64,000 nt of DNA from Saccharopolyspora kobensis (GTDB lineage Bacteria; Actinomycetota; Actinomycetes; Mycobacteriales; Pseudonocardiaceae). Positions 53,597 to 62,960 of this stretch are shown in pieces (the stretch's first letter is position 1; each line of letters begins with the position of its first letter). Location: assembly GCF_900108315.1 (NCBI RefSeq), contig NZ_FNVB01000007.1, forward strand, positions 310,001-374,000, read 5' to 3'. The notes under the pieces are model-generated. The model was not told the origin of the DNA. It saw only the letters and a list, made by a program, of their open reading frames with translations, and made no database searches. Both the position numbers and the translations under genes were made by a program.

Positions 53597-54907
53597 ATGA
53601 CTGATCGACTCGTCGAAGACGCGCCCCCGGAGGTGGCGGCGCCTGCGCGGCCACGCGATCGCAGCGCGCACAACACGGTGGTCCTGGTGGTGTTCACCGC
53701 GATCACCAACCTGGCCGACGGCGTGGTCAAGATGGCGCTGCCGCTGATGGCGACCACGCTGACCTCCTCGCCCGGGCTGGTGGCGGCGGTGTCGCTGACG
53801 CTGACGCTCCCGTGGCTGCTCACGGCGCTGCACGTGGGTGTGCTCGTCGACCGGTTCGATCGCCGGAAACTGCTGTGGCTGGCCAACTTCATGCGCCTGC
53901 TGACGCTGGCCGTGCTGCTGTTCGTCCACTTCTCGGACGGCATCACCATCCCGCTGCTGCTCATCGGCGGCGCGGTGCTGGGCATCGCTGAGGTGATCGC
54001 GCTGACCTCGGCGATGGCGCTGACGCCGACCGCGGTCGGACCGCACTGGCGGGAACGCGCCAACGCCTGGATCACCGGTGCGGAGACGGTCTGCAACGAG
54101 TTCTGCGGCCCGCTCGTCGGCGGCCTGCTGGTCGCGGTCGGAAGCGCGTTCGCGCTCGGCGCCACGGCGGCGAGCTACGTGCTGGGCACGGTCGTGCTGG
54201 TGCTGCTGGTCGGCCGCTTCCGCGTGCCGCGCGAGGCGAACGAGCCGCGGGAGAGCGTGAGCCGCCAGATCGGCAGCGGCCTGCGGTACGTGTGGAACCA
54301 GCAGCTGTTGCGGCTGATGGCGCTGGTGCTGACGGTGCTGTGCTCCTGCTGGGGCGCGTGGCTGGCTCTGATGCCGCTGATGGCGACCACGGAGCTGGGC
54401 CTGGACGCCCGCGAGTGGGGCATGCTGCTGAGCGCGCTGGGCATCGGCGGCCTGGTGGGCGCGCTGACGGTCACCACGGTCAACCGCCTCATCGGACGCC
54501 GGTGGGCCCTGTTCGCCGACCTCGTCGGCACCCTCGCGATGGTGGTGACGCCGGTGCTGACCACGGAGCTGTGGATCCTGGCGGCGGGCGCGTTCCTCGG
54601 CGGCATGGGCGGCACGCTGTGGGTGGTCAACGCGCGCACCATCGCCCAGTACCTGGTGGAGCCGGAGATGATGGGCCGCTACAGCTCGGTGGCGCGGCTG
54701 TTCAGCTGGGGCGCGATGCCGATCGGCGCCGGCCTCGTCGGCCTGCTGGCGGAGATCTTCGGCATGCGAGCGGCGTTCGTCATCTTCGCCGTGGCGGTCC
54801 TGATCACCATCCCGCCGTTCCTCCGCACGGTGACCCCGCAAGTCCTGGCGGCCGTCGACGAGGCCAAGCGGCGCCAGATCGACGCAGCGGGCAGCACCGA
54901 GCACTGA
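53597..54907 (+). CDS. MFS exporter (MFS_3/enterobactin-exporter-like)
   Basis: A 436-residue, about 12-span transporter from the ATG at 53597 (GAGGTGG upstream). Features: NLADGVVKMALPLMATTL, LHVGVLVDRFDRRKLLWLANFMR (motif A-like), NAWITGAETVCNEFCGPLVGGLL, and NARTIAQYLVEPEMMGRYSSVARLFSWGAMPIG, typical of the MFS_3 group that exports siderophores and peptides. Position at the cluster end, divergent from the CGNR regulator, makes export of the cluster product the likely role. Confidence 0.85.
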   Translation: MTDRLVEDAPPEVAAPARPRDRSAHNTVVLVVFTAITNLADGVVKMALPLMATTLTSSPGLVAAVSLTLTLPWLLTALHVGVLVDRFDRRKLLWLANFMRLLTLAVLLFVHFSDGITIPLLLIGGAVLGIAEVIALTSAMALTPTAVGPHWRERANAWITGAETVCNEFCGPLVGGLLVAVGSAFALGATAASYVLGTVVLVLLVGRFRVPREANEPRESVSRQIGSGLRYVWNQQLLRLMALVLTVLCSCWGAWLALMPLMATTELGLDAREWGMLLSALGIGGLVGALTVTTVNRLIGRRWALFADLVGTLAMVVTPVLTTELWILAAGAFLGGMGGTLWVVNARTIAQYLVEPEMMGRYSSVARLFSWGAMPIGAGLVGLLAEIFGMRAAFVIFAVAVLITIPPFLRTVTPQVLAAVDEAKRRQIDAAGSTEH

Positions 54908-55026
54908 CCTCGCACGATCCCGGGCCGGTCCGGGGCGAGAACGCACCTGGCCCGGCTCTGGCCGCTGAGAGGAAGCCCGCATGCCGGTCGTGGCGAGGCG
55001 CCCGCGGGTTCCTGGAGAATGCGGGC

Positions 55027-55632
55027 ATGGTTGAGCAGAGCATCTGGATGCAGAAGGTCGCCGCCGACCCCGGGCACTCCTCCTGGTACGTCGAGCGCTT
55101 CCGCTCGATGGCCCGCGCCGGTGACGACCTCGCCGGGGAGGCCCGCCTGGTGGACGCCCTGGTGCCGCGCCGCGCCCGCATCCTCGACGCCGGCTGCGGC
55201 CCCGGCCGGATCGGCGGCTGGCTGGCCGACGCCGGTCACGACGTCGTCGGCGTCGACGTCGACCCGTTCCTGATCGAGGCCGCCGAGCACGACCACCCGG
55301 GCCCGCGCTGGCTGGTCGGCGACCTGGCCGAGCTCGACCTGCCCGCTCGTGGCATCACCGAACCGTTCGACGCCATCGTCTGCGCCGGGAACGTGATGAC
55401 CTTCCTCGCGCCGAGCACCCGCGGCGAGGTGCTCAAGCGGCTCCGCGCGCACCTCGCACCGGGCGGCCGGGCCGCGATCGGTTTCGGCGCCGGGCGCGGC
55501 TACGAGTTCCCGGCCTTCCTCGAGGACGCGGCGGCGGCGGGTCTCGAACCCGACCTGCTGCTGTCCACTTGGGACCTGCGCCCGTTCGCCGACGACTCGG
55601 ACTTCCTGGTCGCCCTCCTCCGCGGCCGGTGA
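55027..55632 (+). CDS. SAM-dependent methyltransferase
   Basis: A 201-residue class I methyltransferase. SAM-binding motif I is RILDAGCGPGRIGGWLADAG; VVGVDVDPFLI is motif II, and FDAIVCAGNVMTFL is motif IV. The N-terminal WYVERFRSMARAGDDLAGEARLVDAL is typical of small-molecule methyltransferases of this size. It follows the exporter by 119 bp on the same strand. Whether it belongs to the cluster is unclear. Substrate unknown. Confidence 0.85.
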   Translation: MVEQSIWMQKVAADPGHSSWYVERFRSMARAGDDLAGEARLVDALVPRRARILDAGCGPGRIGGWLADAGHDVVGVDVDPFLIEAAEHDHPGPRWLVGDLAELDLPARGITEPFDAIVCAGNVMTFLAPSTRGEVLKRLRAHLAPGGRAAIGFGAGRGYEFPAFLEDAAAAGLEPDLLLSTWDLRPFADDSDFLVALLRGR

Positions 55633-56096
55633 ACCCGCGCCGATGAACGGAACCGGTATCAGAGGTCAATTTTCTGTTACCGAAGAGGCGATTTCACATC
55701 TCGCGCACCTCCATCGCGAGGTTTTCCGGGAAAACGCGGGGAACGGTCGATGCCGTTGCCGCCGGGAACGTGCCCGGCGGGCTCACCGGCCCTGTTGACC
55801 AGCGGTGATCGGCCACCCCGCGCGTTCCGCGACCGGAACGGGAAGCCGGGGCGAAGCGGTGCGCGATACAACGTCCGGGTCATCGGCGTGCGCTGGATGG
55901 TGGTGAGAACGTTCCCGAAGCGTCCGGTGATCCTGTTGCGCGCCTTGGGAACTCCACTCTGATTGGCCGATGGCGCGGTGTTGACCAGCCGATACGATCC
56001 CTACTTGGTTCAGGCAGGACGAATTTCGCCCGCTCTGGGGTTCGATTTTTTCGGCGCGGGCGACGTGATGGTCACCGGGCGAGGGGGTTTGGGGTC
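55633..56096. other. Intergenic region upstream of SARP regulator
   Basis: About 460 bp without a convincing gene. Base composition is more AT-rich near 55660-55690 and 55960-56060. It presumably contains the promoter of the large regulator. I could not define a confident -35/-10 pair. Confidence 0.4.
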
Positions 56097-59000
56097 GTGA
56101 GCGGGAGCGGATCCGACTTCCACGGCGGTCCCGTGTTCCGGGTTCTGGGACCGGTGGAAATCGGCGCGGGTGATGCCGTTCGGCATGTGACCGCGTACCG
56201 GCAGCGCACCGTGCTGGGCCTGTTCCTGTTGCGGGTCAACGAATTCGTCTCGGTGGAAGAGCTGATCGACGCCATCTGGGGCGAGGCTCCGCCGCCGACC
56301 GCCCGCGAGCAGGTCCAGATCTGCGTGTCCAGGTTGCGCCAGATGCTCACCGGGATCGGCGAGCCGCGGTCGATCGTGACGCGCTCGGGCGGCTACGTCT
56401 GCCAGGTCGACCCCTCGCGCGTGGACGCGGCGCTGTTCGAGGAGTACTCGCGGGCCGGTGAGCAGCACGGCGCCGCGGGCCGAACGGCCGAGGGCGCGGA
56501 GATGTTCCGGCGCGCGCTGGCCCTGTGGCGCGGCGAGGTGCTGGCCGGTGCTTCGGGCAAGGCGCGGCTGCTGGCCGATGCGTTGGTGGAGAAGAAGATC
56601 GCGGTCGTCGAGCACTGCGTCGAGCTCGAACTGGAGCTGGGCAAGCACCGGGAGCTCATCGGCGAACTGGCCGGACTGGTCGCCGAGCACCCGTGGCGGG
56701 AGCAGCTGCGCGCCTACCTCATGGTCGCGCTGCACCGCTCGGGCAGGCAGGCCGAAGCGCTGGAGGCCTACCGGCAGGCCAGGCGGGACTTCATCGACGA
56801 GCTCGGCATCGAACCCAGCGATTCGCTGCGACAGCTCGAATCGGTGATCCTCGCCGGCTCCGACGAGCCCGAGATCGACGGCGTCGTGCCGTCCGGTCCG
56901 CCGCGCCGGGCCGAGGAGGTCGTGCCGCGCCAGCTGCCCGCTGCCATCGGTGACTTCACCGGCCGCGGCCTCGCCGTGTCGGCCATCGAGGAGAAGCTCG
57001 GCGGCCCCGCGGCGGAGAACACGATGCGCATCGTGTGCATCGCCGGGCGAGGCGGTATCGGCAAGACGGCGCTCGCGGTCTACGTGGCGCACCGGCTGTG
57101 CGACGACTACCCGGACGGCCAGCTCTTCGTCAACCTCCGCGGCACGACGGACCCGGTCGAGATCGCCGACGTCCTGGCCCGCTTCCTGCGCGCGACCGGC
57201 CTGCGCGACAGCGAGATCCCCGCCGACCCCGAAGAGCTGCAGGACCTCTACCGCAGCCGGTTGAGCGGGCGGCGCGTGCTGGTGGTGCTCGACGACATCG
57301 CGGGGGAGGAGCAGATCACGCCGCTGCTGCCCGGCAGCCCGAGCTGCTCGGTGATCGTCACCTGCCGGCGGCCGCTGGGCATCCTGCCGGGTGCGGTGAC
57401 GCTCAACCTCGACATCCTGGAGGGCAAGCAGGCGCGCAACCTGCTCGCCCGGCTGGTGGGGCACGAGCGGGCGAGCGCGGAGAGCGAATCGCTGGACGCC
57501 CTGACGCAGCTGTGCGGTCACTGGCCGCTGGCCATCCGCATCATCGGCGCGCGGCTGGCGGGCAAACCGCACTGGACGCTGTCGGCGATGGTGGAGCGGC
57601 TGCAGGACGAGCAGGGCAGGCTCGACGAGATCGCCTACGGCAACCTGCACGTGCGCTCGACCCTGTCGATCTCCTACGACGGCCTCTCACCGCAGGCGAA
57701 ACGCCTGTTCCGGCTGCTGGGCGTGTGCCGGGTGCCGGATTTCGCGCTGTGGGTGCCCGCCGCGCTGCTGGACACCGACCTGCGCACGGCGGGCGACGTC
57801 CTGGAGGAGCTGATCGAGGCGAAGCTGGTCGACGTGGTGGCGGCGCAGGGCACCCGCTTCGGCTGGCACGACCTGATCCGGATCTTCGCGGTGGAGCGGT
57901 TGCGCGAGGAGGACCCGGCGGCGCGCGCGGCGGCCGAGCGGCGCCTGCTGGGCGCCTACCTGGGCTTGGTGCGCGAGGCGCACCGACGGTTGTACGGCGG
58001 CGACTACACCGTGCTGCACGGCGACGGCTACCGCTGGGAGCTCCCCGAGAACCAGGTGGACCGGCTGCTGGCCGAGCCGATGAGCTGGCTGGAGGCCGAA
58101 GAAGCGGGGCTGGTCGCGGCGGTGCACCGAGCGGCGGAGACGGGGGCCGACGAGCAGTGCTGGGACTTGGCGTTGACCTCGGTGACGTTGTTCGAGGCGC
58201 GCGGCCAGGTGCACCGCTGGCAGGAAACGCACGAGCGCGCCCTGGAGTGCGTCCGCCGCGCAGGCAACCGACGCGGTGAGGCGGCCATCCTGTGCTCGCT
58301 GGGATCGCTGCGCCAGACAATGCGCGGCGATTCCGGGGTCGAACTCCTGGAAGACGCGTTGCGCCTGTTCGCCGAGCTCGGCGAACAGCACGGGCAGGCG
58401 CTGGCGCTGCGCAACCTGGCCTTCGCCGACCGCATGGCCGGGCACTTCGACAGCGCGGCGGTGCGCTACACCGCCGCCGTGGAGAGCTTCCGCGAAGTCG
58501 GCGACCTCGTCGCGGAGGCGCACACGCTGATCAGCCTGGCGCAGGTGCATTCGGGCCTGCGGCGCTTCGACGAGGCGACCCGAGCGCTCAGCGAGTCGAT
58601 GACGTTGTGCCACCGCACCGGAAACCGCCGCGTCGAGGCCCAGGCGTGGCAGCGCTACGGCGAGCTCTACCTGCAGCAGGAGCTGTTCGGCAAGGCCGAG
58701 GAGGCCTTCCGCAAGGTGCTGGAGCTGGTGCTGCCGATGGGCGACCGGGTGGGCGAGGTCTTCGCCCTGAGCGGGCTCGGCGCGACGTGGACCGAACAGG
58801 GCAAGTACCCGGAGTCGGAGAAGGCCCTCACCCGCGCGCTGGAGCTGTGCCAGCTGGTCAGCGCGCACCTGGGCGAAGGCCGGGTGCTGCTCGAACTGGG
58901 CTGGCTGCACCTGGCGAGGCAGGAGCTCAACAGCGCCGACGAGTACCTCCTGCGGGCGTCGGACTCGTTCGAGGAGCTCCGGGCCAAGTTCTGGCAGGCC

Positions 59001-59177
59001 CGGACCCTCGACGCGCTGGCCCAGGTCCGCCTCCGCAGCGACCAGCGAGCAGCGGCGGGCACGCTGTGGCGCAAGGCGCTCGACCTGATCAGGACGACGA
59101 CCTCGCACGAAGCGGAGAAGCTCGCCGAGAGGATCGAACGCCAACTGAGAGTCCTGGAAAGCCCGCTGCCCGAGTGA
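56097..59177 (+). CDS. SARP-NB-ARC-TPR (AfsR-like) transcriptional activator
   Basis: 1026 residues from a GTG. Residues 10-100 are an OmpR-type winged helix, and 105-250 are a bacterial activator (BTAD) domain. Together these are the SARP unit (VRHVTAYRQRTVLGLFLLRVNEFVS and GYRQARRDFIDELGIEPS-like). Residues 285-560 are an NB-ARC ATPase with P-loop GRGGIGKTAL (317-326), LVVLDDI and a CRRPLG sensor region. Residues 690-1020 are TPR repeats. AfsR-like proteins activate secondary-metabolite genes and are tuned by Ser/Thr kinases and ATP. Adjacent to the cluster, it is the best candidate pathway activator. Confidence 0.93.
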   Translation: MSGSGSDFHGGPVFRVLGPVEIGAGDAVRHVTAYRQRTVLGLFLLRVNEFVSVEELIDAIWGEAPPPTAREQVQICVSRLRQMLTGIGEPRSIVTRSGGYVCQVDPSRVDAALFEEYSRAGEQHGAAGRTAEGAEMFRRALALWRGEVLAGASGKARLLADALVEKKIAVVEHCVELELELGKHRELIGELAGLVAEHPWREQLRAYLMVALHRSGRQAEALEAYRQARRDFIDELGIEPSDSLRQLESVILAGSDEPEIDGVVPSGPPRRAEEVVPRQLPAAIGDFTGRGLAVSAIEEKLGGPAAENTMRIVCIAGRGGIGKTALAVYVAHRLCDDYPDGQLFVNLRGTTDPVEIADVLARFLRATGLRDSEIPADPEELQDLYRSRLSGRRVLVVLDDIAGEEQITPLLPGSPSCSVIVTCRRPLGILPGAVTLNLDILEGKQARNLLARLVGHERASAESESLDALTQLCGHWPLAIRIIGARLAGKPHWTLSAMVERLQDEQGRLDEIAYGNLHVRSTLSISYDGLSPQAKRLFRLLGVCRVPDFALWVPAALLDTDLRTAGDVLEELIEAKLVDVVAAQGTRFGWHDLIRIFAVERLREEDPAARAAAERRLLGAYLGLVREAHRRLYGGDYTVLHGDGYRWELPENQVDRLLAEPMSWLEAEEAGLVAAVHRAAETGADEQCWDLALTSVTLFEARGQVHRWQETHERALECVRRAGNRRGEAAILCSLGSLRQTMRGDSGVELLEDALRLFAELGEQHGQALALRNLAFADRMAGHFDSAAVRYTAAVESFREVGDLVAEAHTLISLAQVHSGLRRFDEATRALSESMTLCHRTGNRRVEAQAWQRYGELYLQQELFGKAEEAFRKVLELVLPMGDRVGEVFALSGLGATWTEQGKYPESEKALTRALELCQLVSAHLGEGRVLLELGWLHLARQELNSADEYLLRASDSFEELRAKFWQARTLDALAQVRLRSDQRAAAGTLWRKALDLIRTTTSHEAEKLAERIERQLRVLESPLPE

Positions 59178-59264
59178 CGGCGATCGGGCCGTCTGGTGAC
59201 CGGCTCCTCGCGGTCTTCTTCCCGATGGCGCCACGGCGCGGGCAGCGGCGGTCCTGCCCCCGGC

Positions 59265-60503
59265 TCAGGGGAGGAACTGCGTCCTGGCCCTGGCGCGCAC
59301 CTGGTGACCGGCGGCCAGGGCTCCGGCGAAGACGAGCAGGTAGGCGTTGCCGTAGAGGATCTCCACGCCCTGCCACGGTGGTACCGCGCTGATGCCGAGG
59401 ACCGGGAAGTGGATGTCGAGCCCGAACAGGACGTGCACCGGCCAGGCGAAGGTGAGCGCGAGCAGACCGGCGATGGCGGTGGGGGATGCGAACCTGATGG
59501 CCAGCACGGCCAGCGGAGCGATCCACACCCAGTGGTGGCTCCAGGAGAACGGTGAGACGGCGGTCGCGGTCAGGCCGCAGAGGGTCAGCCCGAACAGCTC
59601 GTGACCACGAGCGCGCGCGACGGCGGCCAAGCCGATCCCCAGCGCCACCACGGCGATCGCGCAGATCAGCCACACCACTCGTTGGGCGTCCCCGACGCCG
59701 ACGAGCCGGGCGATCAGGCCGTTGATCGACAGGTTCCCGGATCCGTCGGTCTCCGAGAACCTGGTGTTGTCCAGGAACGTTCCTCCCCAGTAGCGCGCAG
59801 AGTCCTCCGGGGCGATGAGGAACCCGGCACCGGTGGTGGCAGCCGCCGTGATCGCCGCCGCAGCCGCGGCCCGGAACCGTCGCGTGCACAGCAGGTAGAC
59901 GATGAACAGCCCCGGGGTGAGCTTGATGCCGGTTGCGATGCCGAGCCCCACTCCGCTCCACCTGCCGCGAGCGGTGAGGTCGAAGAGCACGACGGCCAGC
60001 AGCAGCAGGTTGATCTGCCCGAGCCACATGGTCCACGTGATCGGTTCCAGCACGAACAGCACAGCGGTGATCGCCACCGCGGCCCGGCGCAGCTCCCGAT
60101 CCGGGTGGTGCCCGATGCAGCGCAGGCACCGCCACACCACGGCGGCCAGGAGCGCGATGTGCGAGGGGATGACCAGTGCTTGGCACAGCCACGCCGGGAT
60201 CAGGGCCAACGGCGTGAACAACACGGCCGCGAACGGCGTGTAGGTGAAGGGGAAGCTGCCGACGGCCACGCGCAGGTCGGCTTCGTACAGCGGTTCCCCG
60301 TGCAGCAGAGCGGCGCCACCGGCCCGGTAGACGGTGATGTCGAGGAAGTCGCCGACGACCATCTGCCCGGTGAAGGCCCAGTGCAGCAACGACGGAACGG
60401 CGAACACCGCTGCCGAGAGCACGACGACGGCCACCACGTGCCGGGACAACCACCGAAGCCGCGGCGAAAGTTCTTTCTCCCCGGCCGAAACCGTGACCTG
60501 CAC
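59265..60503 (-). CDS. GT87/DUF2029 membrane glycosyltransferase
   Basis: A 412-residue polytopic membrane protein with about 10 helices. GT87 features: an early DFLDITVYRAGGAALLHGEPLY segment with the Asp that is catalytic in polyprenol-phosphate-mannose-dependent enzymes, FPFTYTPFAAVLF, GIKLTPGLFIVYLL, and SPFSWSHHWVW near the C-terminus. Mycobacterial relatives mannosylate lipoglycans (PimE, MptC-like) from the outer membrane face. Likely role: cell-envelope glycolipid elongation. It is convergent with the SARP gene and not obviously tied to the cluster. Confidence 0.87.
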   Translation of the reverse strand: MQVTVSAGEKELSPRLRWLSRHVVAVVVLSAAVFAVPSLLHWAFTGQMVVGDFLDITVYRAGGAALLHGEPLYEADLRVAVGSFPFTYTPFAAVLFTPLALIPAWLCQALVIPSHIALLAAVVWRCLRCIGHHPDRELRRAAVAITAVLFVLEPITWTMWLGQINLLLLAVVLFDLTARGRWSGVGLGIATGIKLTPGLFIVYLLCTRRFRAAAAAAITAAATTGAGFLIAPEDSARYWGGTFLDNTRFSETDGSGNLSINGLIARLVGVGDAQRVVWLICAIAVVALGIGLAAVARARGHELFGLTLCGLTATAVSPFSWSHHWVWIAPLAVLAIRFASPTAIAGLLALTFAWPVHVLFGLDIHFPVLGISAVPPWQGVEILYGNAYLLVFAGALAAGHQVRARARTQFLP

Positions 60504-60895
60504 GCCCGTCCTTCAGCTCTGAGGCAGGGCCCCGACTGGTCCGGGGGCGCTGCGCCACGTGCCATTCCGCGATGCACCGCTGTTCGGCTGACTGCCTTGT
60601 CCAGTAACTCTTTCGAGCCCCGAGTGCCGCGAGCCTCCTGACGAAGGCCGGACCGCGCCAAGACTATGGTCGCCGGCGAGTCACGGGCATCGGCCGAGCG
60701 GGGGAGACCGCAATCACAGTTCACGAAGGTTCAAATCGTGCAGCGGGACGGACTCGACTGGTGTGTGCGCGGCGTTGCGCGCAATCGACGAGTGCGCGGT
60801 GAACGTCTCCGAACCGAACTCGTCGGCACCGGGGTGCAACGGTGTCGCCGGGGCAGCGACTCCTCGCGCCACAGCCTCCACGTCGAATCGCGTCG
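60504..60895. other. Intergenic region, nothing recognised
   Basis: About 390 bp between two minus-strand genes. No frame has both a ribosome site and plausible protein character. It must contain the GT87 promoter (near 60504-60700). No terminator for the ArsO-like gene stands out. Confidence 0.35.
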
Positions 60896-61966
60896 CTAGG
60901 CGTTGATGGGGGAGCAGCAACGGGTCCGGGCGGCTTCGGCGAGGTGGCTTGTGACGTATTGGGCGTCGCGGTGGACGCCGCGCAGGGTGGCCGAGGAGAA
61001 GCTGGTCTGCCATTCCAGGCCGACGTAGCCGAGCCGGGGGCAGGTGGTGGAGACGCCGCGCCGGTGCTGCGGTGCGCCTGCGGCGTTGAGCGCGCCGAGA
61101 CCCTGGAGATAGGAGACGTCGGGTCGGTAACCGGTGGCGAGGATGAGGGTGTCGACGGTTTCGCGAGTGCCGTCGGCCCAGGTCACGGTGGTGCCGTCGA
61201 GGTGGGTGAACATGTCTCGGCGGTCGGGGCTCCCGGCTTGGACGGCGGCTCTGTAGGCGCCCTTGTCCGAGATCGGTGTGGTGGGCGGGGTGCGCAGCCA
61301 CGGGCCGATCGGGAGGACGTCGAGTCGGGTGGTGGCGGTCCACCAGTGCAGGTCCTTGCCGAGCAGGGTGGGCTTGGCGAAGCGCAGCGGTGCGCGGCTG
61401 GCGATGGTGGTGCGGGCGTGCCCGGCGAGTTCGACGGCGATCTGCACTGCGGAGTTGCCGCCGCCGACGATGACGACGCGCTGCCCGGCGAAGGCGGAGG
61501 GTTCGCGGTATTCGGCGGTGTGCAGCACGTTGCCGGTGAAGTGGCCGGGCAGCATCGGGCGGTGGGGGCGGCTGAACCCGCCGGTGGCGGCGATCAGGAC
61601 AGGCGCGACGAAGGTGTCGCCGTGCGCGGTGTGCGCGGTGTGGGTGCCGTTGGTCGCGGTGACGGTTTCGACGCGGTGGCCGGTGCGGATGTCGACGTCG
61701 AGCGTGGCGGCGTAGCGGCGGAGGTAGTCGATGACCTCATCGCGGTGCGGGTAGCGGTCGGGATCGCCGGGGAACGGGACGCCCGGGAACGCGCTGAACC
61801 GCGCCGGGGAGAACAGGGTGAGGCTGTCGTAGTAGTTCGGCCAGGAGCCGACGGGTTCGGGCCCGGCTTCCAGCAGCAGCGGTCGGAGGCCACGGGCGCG
61901 GAGGGCGTGGGCGGCGGCGAGGCCGGACTGGCCGCCGCCGATGACGATGGCGTCGTGGTCGCTCAA
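60896..61966 (-). CDS. ArsO-like FAD-dependent monooxygenase
   Basis: A 356-residue flavoprotein: FAD-binding IVIGGGQSGLAAAHAL at the N-terminus, the NADPH-binding VVIVGGGNSAVQIAVELAG, and DTLILATGYRPDVSYL. The C-terminal YVGLEWQTSFSSATLRGVHRDA is typical of flavoproteins encoded in ars operons (ArsO). Such proteins are proposed to act on arsenicals. It follows the ArsR-ArsN fusion on the same strand with a 61-bp gap that holds a hairpin. The ars assignment rests on similarity and neighbour. Confidence 0.78.
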   Translation of the reverse strand: MSDHDAIVIGGGQSGLAAAHALRARGLRPLLLEAGPEPVGSWPNYYDSLTLFSPARFSAFPGVPFPGDPDRYPHRDEVIDYLRRYAATLDVDIRTGHRVETVTATNGTHTAHTAHGDTFVAPVLIAATGGFSRPHRPMLPGHFTGNVLHTAEYREPSAFAGQRVVIVGGGNSAVQIAVELAGHARTTIASRAPLRFAKPTLLGKDLHWWTATTRLDVLPIGPWLRTPPTTPISDKGAYRAAVQAGSPDRRDMFTHLDGTTVTWADGTRETVDTLILATGYRPDVSYLQGLGALNAAGAPQHRRGVSTTCPRLGYVGLEWQTSFSSATLRGVHRDAQYVTSHLAEAARTRCCSPINA

Positions 61967-61986
61967 GTTCGGGCACCTTTCAGCGC

Positions 61987-62011
61987 CCCGCCACCTTCGG
62001 CCGGTGGCGGG
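61987..62011 (-). terminator. Hairpin between ArsR-ArsN and ArsO-like genes
   Basis: CCCGCCACC and GGTGGCGGG pair perfectly around a seven-base loop. No T-tract follows on the minus strand, so it may act as an mRNA processing or attenuation element rather than a full stop. Confidence 0.5.
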
Positions 62012-62027
62012 TCGGGGGCGTGCTGGG

Positions 62028-62861
62028 TCAGTCGTCGTCGCAGGTGCGGCGGCGTTCCAGGAAGACGGTGTCGCGCCAGACTCCGTGGTGCCGGGCGATG
62101 CGCTCGCGGATGCCGACGGTGCGGAACCCCGCGGAGTAGTGCAGGGCCAGGCTGGCGCGGTTCTCCGGGAAGATCGAGGTCTGCAGCGTCCACAGCCCGT
62201 CCAGGTCGGCGGCGGTGACCTGCTTGTGCAGCAGGGCTTTCCCGACTCCGCGACCGCGGAACGCTTCGCCCACGTAGAGCGAGTTCTCGCCGACCCCGGC
62301 GTAGCAGTTCCGGTTGGACACCGGCGTGATGGCGGCCCACCCGGCGACCTCGCCGTCGATCTCGGCCACCCATCGGTGCGCCGGAATCCATTTAGCCTCC
62401 AGCGCTTTGCGCGGTGGCACCTCGGTTTCGAAGGTGGCGTCGCCGGTGGCGATGCCCTCGGCGTAGATGCGGCGCACCGCCGGCCAGTCGGCGGCGTCGA
62501 GGGCGCGGACCGTGACGTCGGCGGGGAGGTCGTCCGGGCAGCAGGGGCGGGCGAGCATGCCCATGACGGCTTCGGCGGCGTGCGGCAGGCCGGTGCAGCA
62601 CGCGGTGTTGATCGAGACGCGGGTGGTGGTGCCCTGCTTGGACAGCACCACGAAGCCGACGTCAGCGAGCTTGCGCACGTGGTGGGAGCAGGTCGACTGG
62701 CTGATGCCCAGCAGCTCGGTCAGCGCTCCCACGGTGGTCGAGCCCGCGGCGGCCACGGCGTGCAGCAGCCGCACGCGCATGGGTTCGGCGAGGCTGGCGA
62801 ACCAGCCCGCGTAGGTCGCCGCGGCCTCGGTCGGCAGCAGCTGCGTCTCGGGTGTCGTCAT
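62028..62861 (-). CDS. ArsR repressor fused to ArsN-type acetyltransferase
   Basis: 277 residues from the ATG at 62861. Residues 10-95 are an ArsR winged helix (WFASLAEPMRVRLLHAV, TVGALTELLGISQSTCSHHVRKLADVGFV). Cys pairs in NTACCTG and RPCCPDD may bind As(III). Residues 115-275 are a GNAT domain of the ArsN/phosphinothricin-acetyltransferase type: VRALDAADWPAVRRIYAEGIATGDATFET, AGWAAITPVSNRNCYAGVGENSLYV, RGRGVGKALL. ArsN1 enzymes acetylate arsinothricin or related compounds. The fusion couples metalloid sensing to modification. Divergent from a flavoprotein gene across 99 bp. Confidence 0.88.
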   Translation of the reverse strand: MTTPETQLLPTEAAATYAGWFASLAEPMRVRLLHAVAAAGSTTVGALTELLGISQSTCSHHVRKLADVGFVVLSKQGTTTRVSINTACCTGLPHAAEAVMGMLARPCCPDDLPADVTVRALDAADWPAVRRIYAEGIATGDATFETEVPPRKALEAKWIPAHRWVAEIDGEVAGWAAITPVSNRNCYAGVGENSLYVGEAFRGRGVGKALLHKQVTAADLDGLWTLQTSIFPENRASLALHYSAGFRTVGIRERIARHHGVWRDTVFLERRRTCDDD

Positions 62862-62960
62862 GACGCCCAGTATCGACACCGATCGATGGTTGCGTCAATC
62901 GACGTCCGCCGATACATTCCCCTCATCTTCATCGAGCATCATCGATAAAAGGAGAGTCTC
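62862..62960. promoter_or_regulatory. Divergent ars promoter region with ATCGA repeats
   Basis: The 99 bp between divergent starts contain ATCGACACCGATCGAT (62872-62887) and CATCGAGCATCATCGATA (62931-62948), imperfect inverted repeats built on ATCGA/TCGAT. ArsR-family repressors bind such dyads between divergent promoters. Exact sites are inferred. Confidence 0.45.
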
